Assembly (NCBI GenBank): GCA_013398955.1
Contig: VWPU01008378.1
Coordinates: forward strand, 102,451 to 166,450
Length of the DNA: 64,000 bases
Reading direction: 5' to 3'
Source of the DNA: Callaeas wilsoni
Taxonomy: Eukaryota; Chordata; Aves; Passeriformes; Callaeidae
In this document: positions 33,479 through 44,740 of the stretch, in pieces
How the letters are laid out: every line of letters starts with the position of its first letter
How positions within the stretch are numbered: the stretch's first letter is position 1
Program-made: the position numbers and the translations under genes
The notes under the pieces: generated by a model
Database searches by the model: none
Told to the model about the DNA's origin: nothing
Seen by the model: only the letters and a program-made list of their open reading frames with translations

Positions 33479-36400
33479 TTGCAAGGATGAGTGGCAAAGG
33501 ATAATTTCACTTGGTGGTTATCCTGAAAAATATCAGCAAGACAGGGGACACATTTTAAGGACTTTTTTGGTAGCTCCTGTCCAACAGCTAGCACATAGAG
33601 CCTGTATATTTTTACTCTCCTGGAATAATACAGAGAAAATTTCCCGTCTGTCTCCTCCAGCTCCGTTCCCCTTCCGGGATGAGTAACAACACATCACCGC
33701 CTGATTTTACACAGCCACAAGAGACAGAACGGTCCAGCAGGCTGATCAGCAGTTTGGGCTGATTTACATCCTCAGTGGGTCACACACATCTCCTGCAACA
33801 TCCCCCTCTGCCTCAGTGCCCCTCCATTGCCTGCTTCAATCAGTGTTTTCATTTGTTTCATTAAAATAAACACAGAGGTGCTCAGAAACTGCAATAAAAA
33901 ATGACTCAACTGCAGACACACGTCCTGATGTAGGAGACTTGCAACACAAGCTGGAAAAAAATGGGATTTTTTTCCTTCTCCACCAGGCAGAACCTGTATT
34001 CCACAGACAGATGGGAATGTTCTTAAAACTAGAAAAGCACTGTTTGCTCTGACCCACCAGTCATGCTCACTGAACCACTGTCATGCTCTACATACACTAA
34101 GTGCTCCACCAAGGGAAACCAAACAAATGAATTCAAACAGATTAACAACTCCAAAGCTAAAAGACATGGAGCCTTTCATGTTTTTCTCTCCAGGATATCT
34201 GGGCCATTTGTTGTGAACACGAGTACACTGCACATGATTACAATTTATTGAATTAAACCCAGAGTAGTTTCTGTTGTATAAAGTAGCACTTTCCTCCCTT
34301 ATCTAATGCAGATGAAATTTTGAACTTCAATGCCAATCTGCAGTACCGTGTTCCGTTACAAATATATTGAGCAAATTAAACTAAGTTCATCTGGATATTT
34401 TTTGGAGTTTGGTTTTCGAGGTTATGAGCACGGCTTCAGGCAGCTGCTGCAATCAGTCTGTGACTGAAATGTTGGTTTCATGGTGGCTGATGACCTAAGA
34501 GAAACAGCAAATGCTGAACATAGGGGAACAGAGGGGAATCCTGTTTAATCATTTACATTTCCTCTTTCTTTGTTTGTTTATTTGGTCTGAAAAAGTTACT
34601 TTTCTAAGCAGGGATTAAAACCTGCAGCCATTTTGCTGCAGGAGCCTTTGGTTTCAACTCACAAAAAGGCATAGTGGGGGGATTAATTTTGCCTAACAAT
34701 CAGCTTGAAAAGATTTCTTTAGCCAAGACATGGCGCATTTAGCTTTGAGGTCAGATATTTGCTCCAGCTGGAATCTAAGGAGAGTTTTGGGGAGCACATC
34801 CCCACCTCAGCTTTGCCTGTGGAGGAGGAATTCCAGCAGAATTCAGCCACTAATCCCTGCGTGTACCACTGCCCATGAGGAAAGTCACAGTGAATGAGCA
34901 CGAGTTACTGGCACACCCCAAAGCTGCTCCGGGTGTTTGTAGACTCCCAGCGTGGCATTTGCTGCTGATGGCTCACGAACAGCACAGGAATTTGGAGGAG
35001 AGAGCTCATTCCTGTGGGCAGGGCTGTGGAGCATTCAACACGCAGCACGGAGGATGCTGCTGCCTGTGTGCCCCGGAGATGCTCACCCAAACCCCTCAGG
35101 GCTCGCATCACATCATTGGAAAGTCTATTTTATATCCAGTGGCTTACAGAGGCTTTACAAGGTCTGTTCCTCTTGCTTGGTCCTGCTCACCAAAAGACCC
35201 CCAAAACGTACCAGCTATCAAAACCGCGACTTCAAAGCTGAAGAAAAAAGAGTAAGCAAACATCTAAAAGCCCAAATGGAGGCAGACAGCTTCCCCCAGT
35301 GCTGCGGGAAGTGTCACTTTACAATACCAGAGTCTGTGGAGGTGATGACATTAACACTCACAGCGGAATTTCACTTCCAGCCCAGCTAAGAAGCAGCTGA
35401 GAAGCTCACAGCTCTGCTCTGAGGTGTCTCTTGAAGTCTCCTGCATTTCTTTGCACTTCCCTGACAACAGCTCTCTGTGCCTCTCTCACAACCCCGTGCA
35501 TTGTGAAATCAGAGTTATTACCTATGTTACCCAAGGCAGGGTGCAAAAGAACCCTGAGCCCTCTGCCTTAGATCTTGCAAAAATATTTGACTCAGCTCTA
35601 TTTCCTTACAAAAAGTATATTAAAAAAAAAAAAAAAAAGCCACTGAAAGAGTTTACAAACCCTTTTCATGTGGAGAGGAGGAACTGAGTGCCCTTTAATC
35701 TCTCACGGCCTGTGTGCGTTAGCAGCAAGCTTGAAGCCTGCCAGCTGATTTGATTTTTGCAGGGGACATGCAGGGACCACCAAAGTGAAAGAAGACCCAT
35801 CCCTGCAAGAAGAGAGTGGCCACAGGAGCCAGGGCCGAGGTGGCCAGGGGGTGTAGATGGCCCTGACACCGTCGCCTGAGAGGGAGGGTCTCTTCTGCAG
35901 GCTGATGGGCACAAGCTGGGTTTGTCCCAGAGCAGGGAGAGGCTTCCCTGTTTCCCTCTGCTCGCTCCACACCTCCAGCCTGCCGGGAACGGGGACAAAG
36001 GATGTCTGGATTCAGCATGGGTGTCTTTGCACAGAAAGGTCTCCTCTGCAGGGATGGGGATCAGCCCCAGTCTGTGCTGGTGCCTGACTGGAAAGGCAGA
36101 AGGGGAATTGCTACATGTGACAGAAGGGAAATGGGAAAATACCCCAGGGGAAGGGAGCAACCAACACCCTGCTGCTATTGCAGGGTGACCAGATCCACAT
36201 TTTAGCCCCTGAGTTGAAGTAGCCATATTCATGAAACGTTTTCTACGTGCTTTCCAGAGTTTAATGCCATTCTAAATGTCCTCTAAAAGTCCTCGCACAC
36301 ACAAATTGGAAAGACCTACTTGCCCAATGAGCAGTCTCCCAAATAAATTGGGACACACACTGCCGGGCCAGGAACACACACCTTGGGTGGATGCAAGGAG

Positions 36401-37870
36401 CCTTCTGCCCTCAGCTCCCTCCATACAGGGCTCCAATCTTTCAGCTGGGCCTTGCCACAGGCAAACTGACTGCAGTCAGGAGGGTTTTATTGATGTGAAT
36501 TTCCTCACATATTAAGGTTCCCCGCATTCGGGTTGAAAAATTGGCAATACTTCCAAGAAAAGTATTAAATAAGGCTAAGGAAACAAGCAATGCCTAATGT
36601 GAAATCTGCCAAGTAATATGAGATGGAGATGGTGAGAAGTTTTCCAGCAGGACATTCCTCCAGGAGGAAATTTGGTTTCCTTGAATCCAAAATGTTTGCA
36701 GAAATGTGTCAGTTTCAGTGACACCGTGTTTTGAAAAATGCTGGAATAAGGCTTAGGTTGAGATTGAACACTCGGACTTCCTTCGAGTGGAACTTTTCTG
36801 TTTTGAAAAGCACTTTTTCAATCCTTTTAATCTCATGTTACACAATATAAAACAGAAAAATCCATTTCAGACCAAAATTATATTAAACTGAAAAGTTGCT
36901 GTTGTATTAAAATAATACCTACCCCGAAAATCTCAGGCCACAAGAATCCAAAACTGTGTCACACTCTCATTTTGGAACAGAAAGTGATCTGCAAGCGCAG
37001 TGAACTCCTGTGAAATGGAACCCTCTGTTCCAACACGGCTTCGTGGCTTTGCTTAAATTCACAACTGGAGCAAATGTACAGTGGGGAAGAGTCCAGCTGG
37101 TCTGAAATCCTTATAAAACCGTAGATTTATGGATGTGATATCTAGATGATAATGCTAGAGGGGTAATTATAGGAGATACTCTACTGCTGCTTTAAGATCC
37201 TGGAGGTCTGGAATGATCTTGAGACATTTCTACCCCATTTCTGCTCCTCGTGCTGTGCTGGCTCTGACCTGGGAGAACTGGTGAGCACCAGCCATCCCAG
37301 CAAACCAATGCCTGTGTCCTTGCAGCTACACAGCAACTCCCAGATATTCCATGGGAATATGGGGAAGCGAGGGAAAAGCAGAGAGAACACAACTGATTTA
37401 ACCAAGGAGCACTCAAACAGAACAAACTGGGATAAAGGTACCCACTTAAACAGATCAATTAATTTTTCTTGATAAATCTGGGAGATACTCACATTGCAAA
37501 GGGAAGGAACATAGAGAAGAGTTTTTAAAAATATCCAGAAAACAGACCCCTGAACTTTCTCTTTCAACTTGGATAATTGAAGGTGGAAGAGGGGACAGTA
37601 AAATCTCTCCCATTTTCAAGCTGGCCAGGTTAAAACTACCACCAAACCTACATCAAAACTGGTTTGCACAGGAGGAATCAGAGACAGCAGCGCAGCTGGC
37701 CATCCACACAGTCCCTCCCTGGAAGGAGACGGTCAGACAAGAGAAATACAGGAAATACCCCCCAGGCTGCAGCTCCTGCTGAGCAGCTCTGCCCGAAAAG
37801 CTGAGCCTGAGCAAAGCCCCAGGCTGGAACAGAAGTGCTTTAATGAATCAGTTCCTAATAGCAAGCCAGT
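33479..37870. other. Non-coding interval
   Basis: No gene or transposon is recognised. A poly(A) run lies at about 35622-35639. Overlapping open frames on both strands at 35666-36232 translate to unrelated low-complexity peptides and are considered chance. Confidence 0.5.
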
Positions 37871-38333
37871 GAGCTTTCCTTGGATTCAGCCTCAGCTTCC
37901 ATACCCGACAAGAACCTGGGAGACTCCAGGCTGAACAACTGAATACGAGCTGCAAGACCTTTTCTAAGGTGTTTCAGGGCTGATGAAAATTAGCTATCAA
38001 GAAATGAGCTTCAAAGAAAATCAGCCCTTTTTAAGTGGTTTGAGCTTTCCCTGGATTCAGCCTCAGCTTCCATACCCGACAAGAACCTGGGAGACTCCAG
38101 GCTGAACAACTGAATACGAGCTGCAAGACCTTTTCTAAGGTGTTTCAGGGCTGATGAAAATTAGCTATCAAGAAATGAGCTTCAAAGAAAATCAGCCCTT
38201 TTTAAGTGGTTTGAGCTTTCCCTGGATTCAGCCTCAGCTTCCATACCCGACAAGAACCTGGGAGACTCCAGGCTGAACAACTGAATACGAGCTGCAAGAC
38301 CTTTTCTAAGGTGTTTCAGGGCTGACGAAACTT
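37871..38333. repeat. 171-bp tandem array, about 2.7 copies, with a templated 50-bp spacer
   Basis: Units start at 37871, 38042 and 38213 (gagctttccytggattcagc), and the third stops at about 38333. Each full unit joins part A (gagctttcc through gggctgatgaaaat, about 120 bp) to part B, a 50-bp piece agctatcaagaaatgagctt...ttaagtggttt. Part B (37992-38041 in unit 1) recurs exactly once more as a lone copy at 38991-39040. Units 2 and 3 share ccctgg, while unit 1 has ccttgg. The array is non-coding. Confidence 0.95.
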
Positions 38334-38559
38334 TCTGCAGGCAACAGGAAAAGAAACATGTGGTTTCCTAATGTGAGCTACCAGCAGTAAAAGAGATGGA
38401 TGAAAAATCACAGGGGCAAGCTGCAAAGCTGCCAGGCTGCTGAAGGGCCTTTAGATTTTGGAGGGTGAGCAAGTCTTCTACGAAATAACAGCAGCAACTG
38501 AGCTGAAATGGCTATCGGAGCTAATCACATCCATTCTTCTTCCCTAATAATTCACAGCT

Positions 38560-38820
38560 GAATGGAGGGCTCTGTGGAAGTATTGGATAAGCCACTATTT
38601 CGTGCAGTGCCACTTTTAACAACTGCCTGGGAGTGATTATTTATGTGTGAGTGCCAAAGAATTTGACATGACAGATTAGAAAGTAAAAACTCTGCTCTCA
38701 AGGAAATCACCCGAAATGTGAGGGAATGTATTGGATTTCAATGGAGCAACTGTGCACCGACATTATTGTTTCACAGGCACCAGCCTTCTGCATTTATTTC
38801 TTTTAAAAGAGCTCAAGGTA
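38560..38820. promoter_or_regulatory. Possible conserved non-coding element
   Basis: A repeat-free run contains gtgagtgccaaagaatttga, catgacagattagaaag and a SOX-like cattattgtttcac near 38760. The general style suggests constraint. No coding frame or comparative data support it. Confidence 0.2.
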
Positions 38821-38990
38821 AGAAAATGAGGTGGGGGAATCAACTGAAATCATAAATGATCAACAAAGGAAGGAGCAGAAATGTCCACGTTCTGCTGTCC
38901 AAGCTCTTCTATGTTTGTTGGAAGATTCTTACCCCACCAAACCCAACTTCTACTTATTTGGAGATCCTGATGTTCATCCAGGCCCAGTTG

Positions 38991-39040
38991 AGCTATCAAG
39001 AAATGAGCTTCAAAGAAAATCAGCCCTTTTTAAGTGGTTT
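38991..39040. repeat. Lone exact copy of the 171-bp array's 50-bp spacer
   Basis: The 50 bases from agctatcaagaaatgagctt to taagtggttt are identical to 37992-38041 and its repeat in unit 2, in the same orientation. Sequence on either side differs from the array (left gcccagttg, right ggggctttta), so the shared block has sharp edges. Confidence 0.95.
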
Positions 39041-42000
39041 GGGGCTTTTATCCTCTCAGCATCTTTTATGACATTTTCACTTCCTTCAGCTTTTCAGCTT
39101 TTGAATTTAAACAAGCATGAAATCTTTGCTCTGTTGGAGCCAATGGCAACATTCCCACTTATTTGGATCATCCCATAATTTCATGCTATATATTTTGCTC
39201 AAGCATTACTGCAATCAAAGCTTCTTTGTTGCTCCAGTTAGCAGTAGACTGTTTCCAGATTTTGGCACTCCTAAAATGACAATAAAGAGCGACAAAATTG
39301 GAGTCACCCTGGGAAGGAAGGTGCTGCTTGAGCAGAGAGAGTGTCTTTGGAGGGGTTGGAGAAGGAAAAGTGATACAGGTGTGAGAACACTGCGTGGAGC
39401 GAGCAGTGGAACTGAGGAGCAGAGGATGTCTCGGGCTGTAAAGCAGCAGGTTTTGAGGGGGAGTGTCCTGGGATTTAAGAAGCAGAATGCACCCAGGGAT
39501 GGGAAAGGGCAGAGGGTGTGCTACCCACTGCCAGAACTGCACATGCACCCCTGAACAGGCGAAAATTGGACAAAACTTGGGATTGAGAGCCATGGCCCAC
39601 GCCCAGCTTGCTCATGGGGAAGCAGAGCCCCCATGCAATGAGCTCGTGGCAGAGCACTCAGTAAGTCCTGGGAGAACATCACATCACCTGGATCATGTGG
39701 GCCACGTCTAGACACACCTGCTTCTATTCCACATCATCAACTAATTGTTAATAAGTTGTCTAAATAACAGACCCAGCTCTGGAAACTGCAATTCAGGTAA
39801 AATAATCCTGAATTCTTCCAGCAGTCACCTCTTGATTTTGGTTGGAATAAGACACAGCCCAACAGCACAACTGGCAGGGTCCAGTCTGAAATGGTTTCAA
39901 TTACATTTTTAAAGTCAAGCACATTCTCATGACCAAAGTACATTTTAATAAATATATTCCCTTAAAAGTCCAGTAAGGCTCATGGTAATCGACTTAAGCA
40001 TTATTTTCTGGAAGGTTTAAGATTTCTATAAGCTGAATTACATGTGGAAAGTAACATTAATGTGTCTTCACATAAACTCAAAGTTTATTGTTTTATTATT
40101 ATAGAAAAACCATAAAAAGATTTGTCTGAAGCCATTGGCTGTTGTGCTACACATCTGGTGGAATGTTAGTTATTACAATAACTCCTTCAGCGCCCTCAAA
40201 TGAAGCCCTGGGCTAAAAATGAAAATAAGTAATACGATAATACTGTAAAAAGATGTTATGGAATCATACAAAAACACTGAGCCAAATCCAGCTGTCAAGG
40301 GGCTGAGTTTTAAAAATAGCATTAAGTCAGGCAGGAAAAAAGGTCAAAAGCCTCATGACCAAGCCACAGCCTCGGCCAAATCCGAGGTGCTGCTGTCGCA
40401 CCCTGGCAAGAGCAGCACGAGGATCCTTGGCTGCTCCAAGACTGACAGCAGAGCTCCTGTTCCCACAGCTAATTAAAGGCTGCCCAGAAACACTGGCTAA
40501 GTTTAATTTAGTGCCGGTCCCAGATCAGATGTGGGAGAGGTGAAGGAGTTGGGATGGGTGAAGATGGGAGCAGCTGAGCGCTGGAAAGGGTCAGGAGGCT
40601 GGGAGGGGAGCGGCGCTGAGGAGCACAGGCAGGACTCAGCCCAGAGTCTGCGGTGGGACATGGGCAGAGGGGGCTCGAGGGGCCAGTCTGGCTGGCACGG
40701 GGGTTTTCCTGGCGAAGGTGAATGGGGCATGAAAGGCTGGGAGAGGCCAGTGAGATCTGAAGTAGGTGGATGTAATAAGGAACTGGGGAGGAAGGGCTGG
40801 GAAGAAGGCTGTGAGGACACAGAGGTGTTTCAGGCAGGCTGGGGTGTGAGCACAGGGCAGTGTCTGTCCTGTTTGCTCGTCCTTTCCACGCTCCACTGCA
40901 CTCCCCACACCATCCCTCGATAGCAAGAGCCCTTCCCACTGCCCAGGAGCCATCCCAAGGCAGCTCCCGGCACAGGGAAGGGCTGTGAAGGAGGAAAGAA
41001 CAGGCAGGGACACAGATTTACATCTGTAACAACTGATCCTCACCTCCTCCAGCAAAGGCAAAGTCTGCAGCCTGTCATCCCTCCGTCTGCTGCCTTAATC
41101 CCTTGTAACCTCTGTCAGAGGCAACATCCATTTTCTGGTGGAAAAGGAATGTAGACAGGACCATACCAGCTGCCTAAAATGTGGTGGCATAACTGGGAGC
41201 AGCCTCGAGTGCTTTTGCTTCTGCAAATGGGCCAGACTGGTTCCAGCGACCCATCTCTACATTCATATTTATTGCTATCCTGAGCCAGAGCACATTTGCC
41301 ATGAGAGCTAATGGAGCAATATTTCTTCTCTGATCAGCACCGGGAGCTGTGGATCCGGGCGCTGCTGCACAGCTTTCCTCACCCTCATCTGAAGCAACTT
41401 CCGACCCCGAGTTTGCCTCCTCTGAGAAACTAATCTGGGTGCAATATATTTGAGGTTATGGTGGGGAATGAAATGAAAATAATTCACCGAGGCAACATTC
41501 TTCATATATATTAATCTTGTTGCTTTATCTAAGTCTTAGAGCTTTTGTATACCACTCACCTAAATATCTATCTTCTCCAGATGTTTGATTTTTCAAACCA
41601 GTGGCACATTTCATTTGTATCTAATAACACTGCTGAGACTCTCTTTTCCTGGATAAAGCTCAGTAATATTGTTGGCTTATGAAAATGTCACCCACTAACT
41701 AATAATGAAATTAGGTAGAGCAAATAAAATTGATAGTCTTATTCTGAAAATCACTGAATAACCAACTAACCAGTTAAAAAGTGCTCTTTAGAAATGTGCT
41801 TCATCTAGTCTAGACTTATCTCAAAAAAAAAAAACAGGAAAAGTGGTTAGGCATATATAAGCTAACCAGGAACATCTGCCTTTAATATTCCATTTTGACG
41901 TCAGTGAATCTTTATTGGCCTCTCAAAATAGTCTAAACTTTTGTGAAACAAGCAGCAAACAAAACACACTGTTTTCCAACTTTTAAAAGATTTTTTCCAC

Positions 42001-42244
42001 CGATGATAAAAGTAGAAATCCTTATTAATTCATTTTTTAAAATGTCTTTTTGCTGCATTCACGGCAAAACTCAGGCCAGGGTTATCCTGGTTCACATAAT
42101 CCGAATGCTGCTTGTAGCTGCCGTGGAAGCTGCTCACAGCCTTCCAGGGTACACAAAAATCAGTTTTGCTTTGGCTGTTTGGGTGCATCCAGTGGAGCAC
42201 CAGCTCCCCTACAAGCCACTGGAGAAGCAGCCTGGCAAAGTGGT

Positions 42245-43092
42245 TTTTTTGGGGAAGAAACCAGCAGAATGCAGCAAGGCTGCTGCTGCTGCTGTGAAGG
42301 TGGTGCGGTCCTGCTCCGGCCTCCGGCGCGAATTGCCCAGGGCACAACCCGAGCCTTGCAAAGCGGGTTTTTTGGGGAAGAAACCAGCAGAATGCAGCAA
42401 GGCTGCTGCTGCTGCTGTGAAGGTGGTGCGGTCCTGCTCCGGCCTCCGGCGCGAATTGCCCAGGGCACAACCCGAGCCTTGCAAAGCGGGTTTTTTGGGG
42501 AAGAAACCAGCAGAATGCAGCAAGGCTGCTGCTGCTGCTGTGAAGGTGGTGCGGTCCTGCTCCGGCCTCCGGCGCGAATTGCCCAGGGCACAACCCGAGC
42601 CTTGCAAAGCGGGTTTTTTGGGGAAGAAACCAGCAGAATGCAGCAAGGCTGCTGCTGCTGCTGTGAAGTTTTCTGCGGTCCTGCTCTGGCCTCCGGCGCA
42701 AATTGCCCAGGGCACAGCCCGAGCCTTGTATTGGGTTTTTTGGGGGAGCAAACCCGCAGAACGACGCTCTGCCGCTGCTGCTCGCACGTCCGGTGCGGTC
42801 CCGCTCCGGCCTCCGGCGCGAATCGCCCAGGGCACAGCCCGGGCCTTGTAAGGGGTTTTTTTGGGGAAGAAACCAGCAGAATGCAGCAAGGCTGCTGCTG
42901 CTGCTGCGAAGTTTACTGCGGTCCTGCTCCGGCCTCCGGCGCGAATCGCCCAGGGCACAGCCCGGGCCTTGTAAGGGGTTTTTTTGGGGAAGAAACCAGC
43001 AGAATGCAGCAAGGCTGCTGCTGCTGCTGCGAAGTTTACTGCGGTCCTGCTCCGGCCTCCGGCGCGAATTGCCCAGGGCACAGCCCGAGCCA
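42245..43092. repeat. GC-rich minisatellite, seven units of about 123 bp
   Basis: Units (counted from ggggaag or its variant) start at 42251, 42374, 42497, 42620, 42742, 42863 and 42986. Each contains a T-rich block, ggggaagaaaccagcagaat, a (CTG)n-like gctgctgctgctgctg and a CpG-rich gcctccggcgcga core. Units 1-3 look identical to one another. Units 6 and 7 are close to identical to each other. Units 4 and 5 are more divergent, and unit 5 has replaced much of the CTG-flanking sequence. The array is open in all six frames because the period is a multiple of 3 and stop codons are scarce, which I do not take as evidence of coding. Confidence 0.95.
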
Positions 43093-43823
43093 GGGCGCTC
43101 CTGCCCGCGGAGCGCAGCGGAGCGCGGGGAGGACACAGTCCCACCTGCGCAGCTGGGGCTCCAGGCTGGCTCCAGAACAGGCTGGCACAATCCGATGGAG
43201 GGGAGAGCCACGGGCAGCCCGCAGGCTGTGGCCGTGCAGATCCGGCCCCTCCAAGGCCCTTGGAAGCCGCATTCCAGCGCCGTGAGTAACGCGCTGGAGC
43301 CGGGGCGGAGCAGGGACGCAGCGGCAGCGCTTCCTCCAGGATTGCTCCGGCACCTCTGCAAGGACAGCGTCTGCACATGGCTGAGGTGGGATGGAGCTCA
43401 CGCTGCGGCAAGACCGGCCCTGGCTCAGGCTCCTGACACCTCGGGCACAGAGGAGCCGCTCGGTCTGCTTTTCACCTCTGCAGAAACACTCCGGCTTGGA
43501 AAACTCTTCGCATCGTTTCGGGCATATTGTTAATGGGTTCAGAAAAATGCCCCCTCCCTTAGGCACTGAGCAGAAAGCAGAACACATCTTTGCAAGCCAC
43601 AGCAGAAAGTTTAATGTCATTCCAAGGCTGATGCGCTTCTAGGAGTGATGATGTGGCAACAACAGCCCTGCATCAACTGGAAGTGATGTGAAGAAATGTA
43701 ACTGCTCTCTAAACAAACCCCTTTTGATCCATTCCCCCTTGGACAGAAGCGTGATGTTGTTGTTCTCGTTGGGAATTATGAAATCGCTTGCTGAAACTTC
43801 AGTTTTCTGTAAACATGGAAAGT
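43093..43823. other. GC/CpG-rich flank of the minisatellite, then plain non-coding DNA
   Basis: From 43090 to about 43330 the sequence is CpG-rich (cccgcggagcgcagcggagc, gcgcggggagg, ggggcggagcaggg) without tandem structure. It may be an unmethylated CpG cluster or old, decayed minisatellite. No TATA, splice or coding evidence supports a promoter. The remainder is ordinary. Confidence 0.45.
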
Positions 43824-43860
43824 GTATTTTCAAGCTAAGGAAACCTCAGCTTGAAAATAC
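43824..43860. repeat. Strong hairpin, 13-bp perfect stem extended by 3 bp
   Basis: gtattttcaagct (43824-43836) pairs with agcttgaaaatac (43848-43860). Inside, one A-C mismatch and then agg/cct extend the stem, leaving an AAA loop. At 37 nt it is too short for a microRNA precursor. It could be a regulatory stem-loop or a remnant of inverted duplication. Confidence 0.75.
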
Positions 43861-44119
43861 TGGAATTTTCATAACCCTTTCACTCTGCAAATATTCATAA
43901 CTGTGGCAGGTCACTCAAGCCAGTTTAAGGAGAGTTTGACCACCTCAATCTTCTGTTATAAATATTTTGCATAAATCAATTCGATAAATGTGAATGATAA
44001 ATAAACAGGTTAAGATCATGGAATTTGAAAGAATCCTTTCCAGCAGCCAGCACGGGCTGGTTACAGCAGACTCAGCTGTGGTTCACTCTGCTGGAACAAG
44101 GAGAACTCCACTGCTGGCA

Positions 44120-44155
44120 GTCCCCTGCACTGACCCGACCATCAGTGCAGGGGAC
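44120..44155. repeat. Perfect 14-bp inverted repeat (hairpin)
   Basis: gtcccctgcactga (44120-44133) and tcagtgcaggggac (44142-44155) are exact reverse complements around cccgacca. A 14-bp perfect stem is unlikely by chance in this amount of sequence. It lies 138 bp upstream of the LTR at 44294 and is not part of it. Confidence 0.8.
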
Positions 44156-44293
44156 CCACAGCTCCAAACTGTGAGTGGGCACTGATATCAAGATTTAATA
44201 TCAATATTTAAATAGTCACTTCTACATCACCTCAGAGTTTCCCTCTGCCTTTACCCACACACTGACCCCTCCCTGGGAAATCTCTTTAAACCA

Positions 44294-44740
44294 TGATGCC
44301 TTGGAGAGGGTGCCCTGGAGCAGAGGCTGGGCACAGTGAAAGGATAAAGGGCAGGGATTTATGGAAAGGCCTTCCCAGGGCGCACCTTGGGCAGTGCAGG
44401 AGTCTCACAGAGACTGCACCCAGGATGGACACAGCCACACGTTTTTGGGACAGATAGAAGTTCTGTCCATTTGCATATCAGAGGCTAATTGTCCAACTCC
44501 AGCCTCAGGAACCGCAGTCCCATTCTCTCAGTTTGCTCCCCCCTACTCACTTTTGTTTCCATTTCTCGGGGCCTGAGACAGTGAGGTGTCCTTGATTCTC
44601 AGGCGTGGAGAGGAATTGTTGTGTCTGACCAAAATGGGAAGAGCAGTTGCTCACACTCTGTATGGAGCTCAGAGTTACACACTAAAGACCTACAGGATTA
44701 TAAGCATATGGAAATATAAAGCTAAAATCCTAAGGCATCA
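44294..44740 (-). mobile_element. Solo LTR, copy 1 (endogenous retrovirus), minus strand
   Basis: This 447-bp element has ends TGATGCCTT... and ...AAGGCATCA, an imperfect terminal inverted repeat with TG/CA termini, flanked by ACCA on both sides (44290-44293 and 44741-44744). That is a 4-bp target-site duplication, or 5 bp (ACCAT) if the first T is counted as target. It is the inverted relative of 60982-61427: shared landmarks are ggtcagacacaacaattcct, gtcccaaaaacgtgtggctg and gaaggcctttccata, all on its minus strand. A degraded poly(A) signal sits in the cataaat/ccctttat part. No internal genes remain. Confidence 0.9.

Larger units (their letters stand above)
38334..42244. other. Non-coding interval
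   Basis: No gene is recognised. It includes the lone 50-bp spacer copy at 38991 and a possible conserved block at 38560-38820. A GC-rich stretch at 40510-40930 is open on both strands, with Gly/Trp/Glu-rich or Pro/Ser-rich translations, and has no domain. Confidence 0.5.

Noticed and set aside
41943..43533. Long open frames on both strands (up to 448 codons) over the 123-bp minisatellite
   Set aside because: They are open in all six frames because a GC-rich repeat of period 3n lacks stop codons. The peptides are low-complexity and share no protein family.
43824..43860. Hairpin considered as a microRNA precursor
   Set aside because: Stem-loop of 37 nt is too short for a pre-miRNA and the loop is only three bases.
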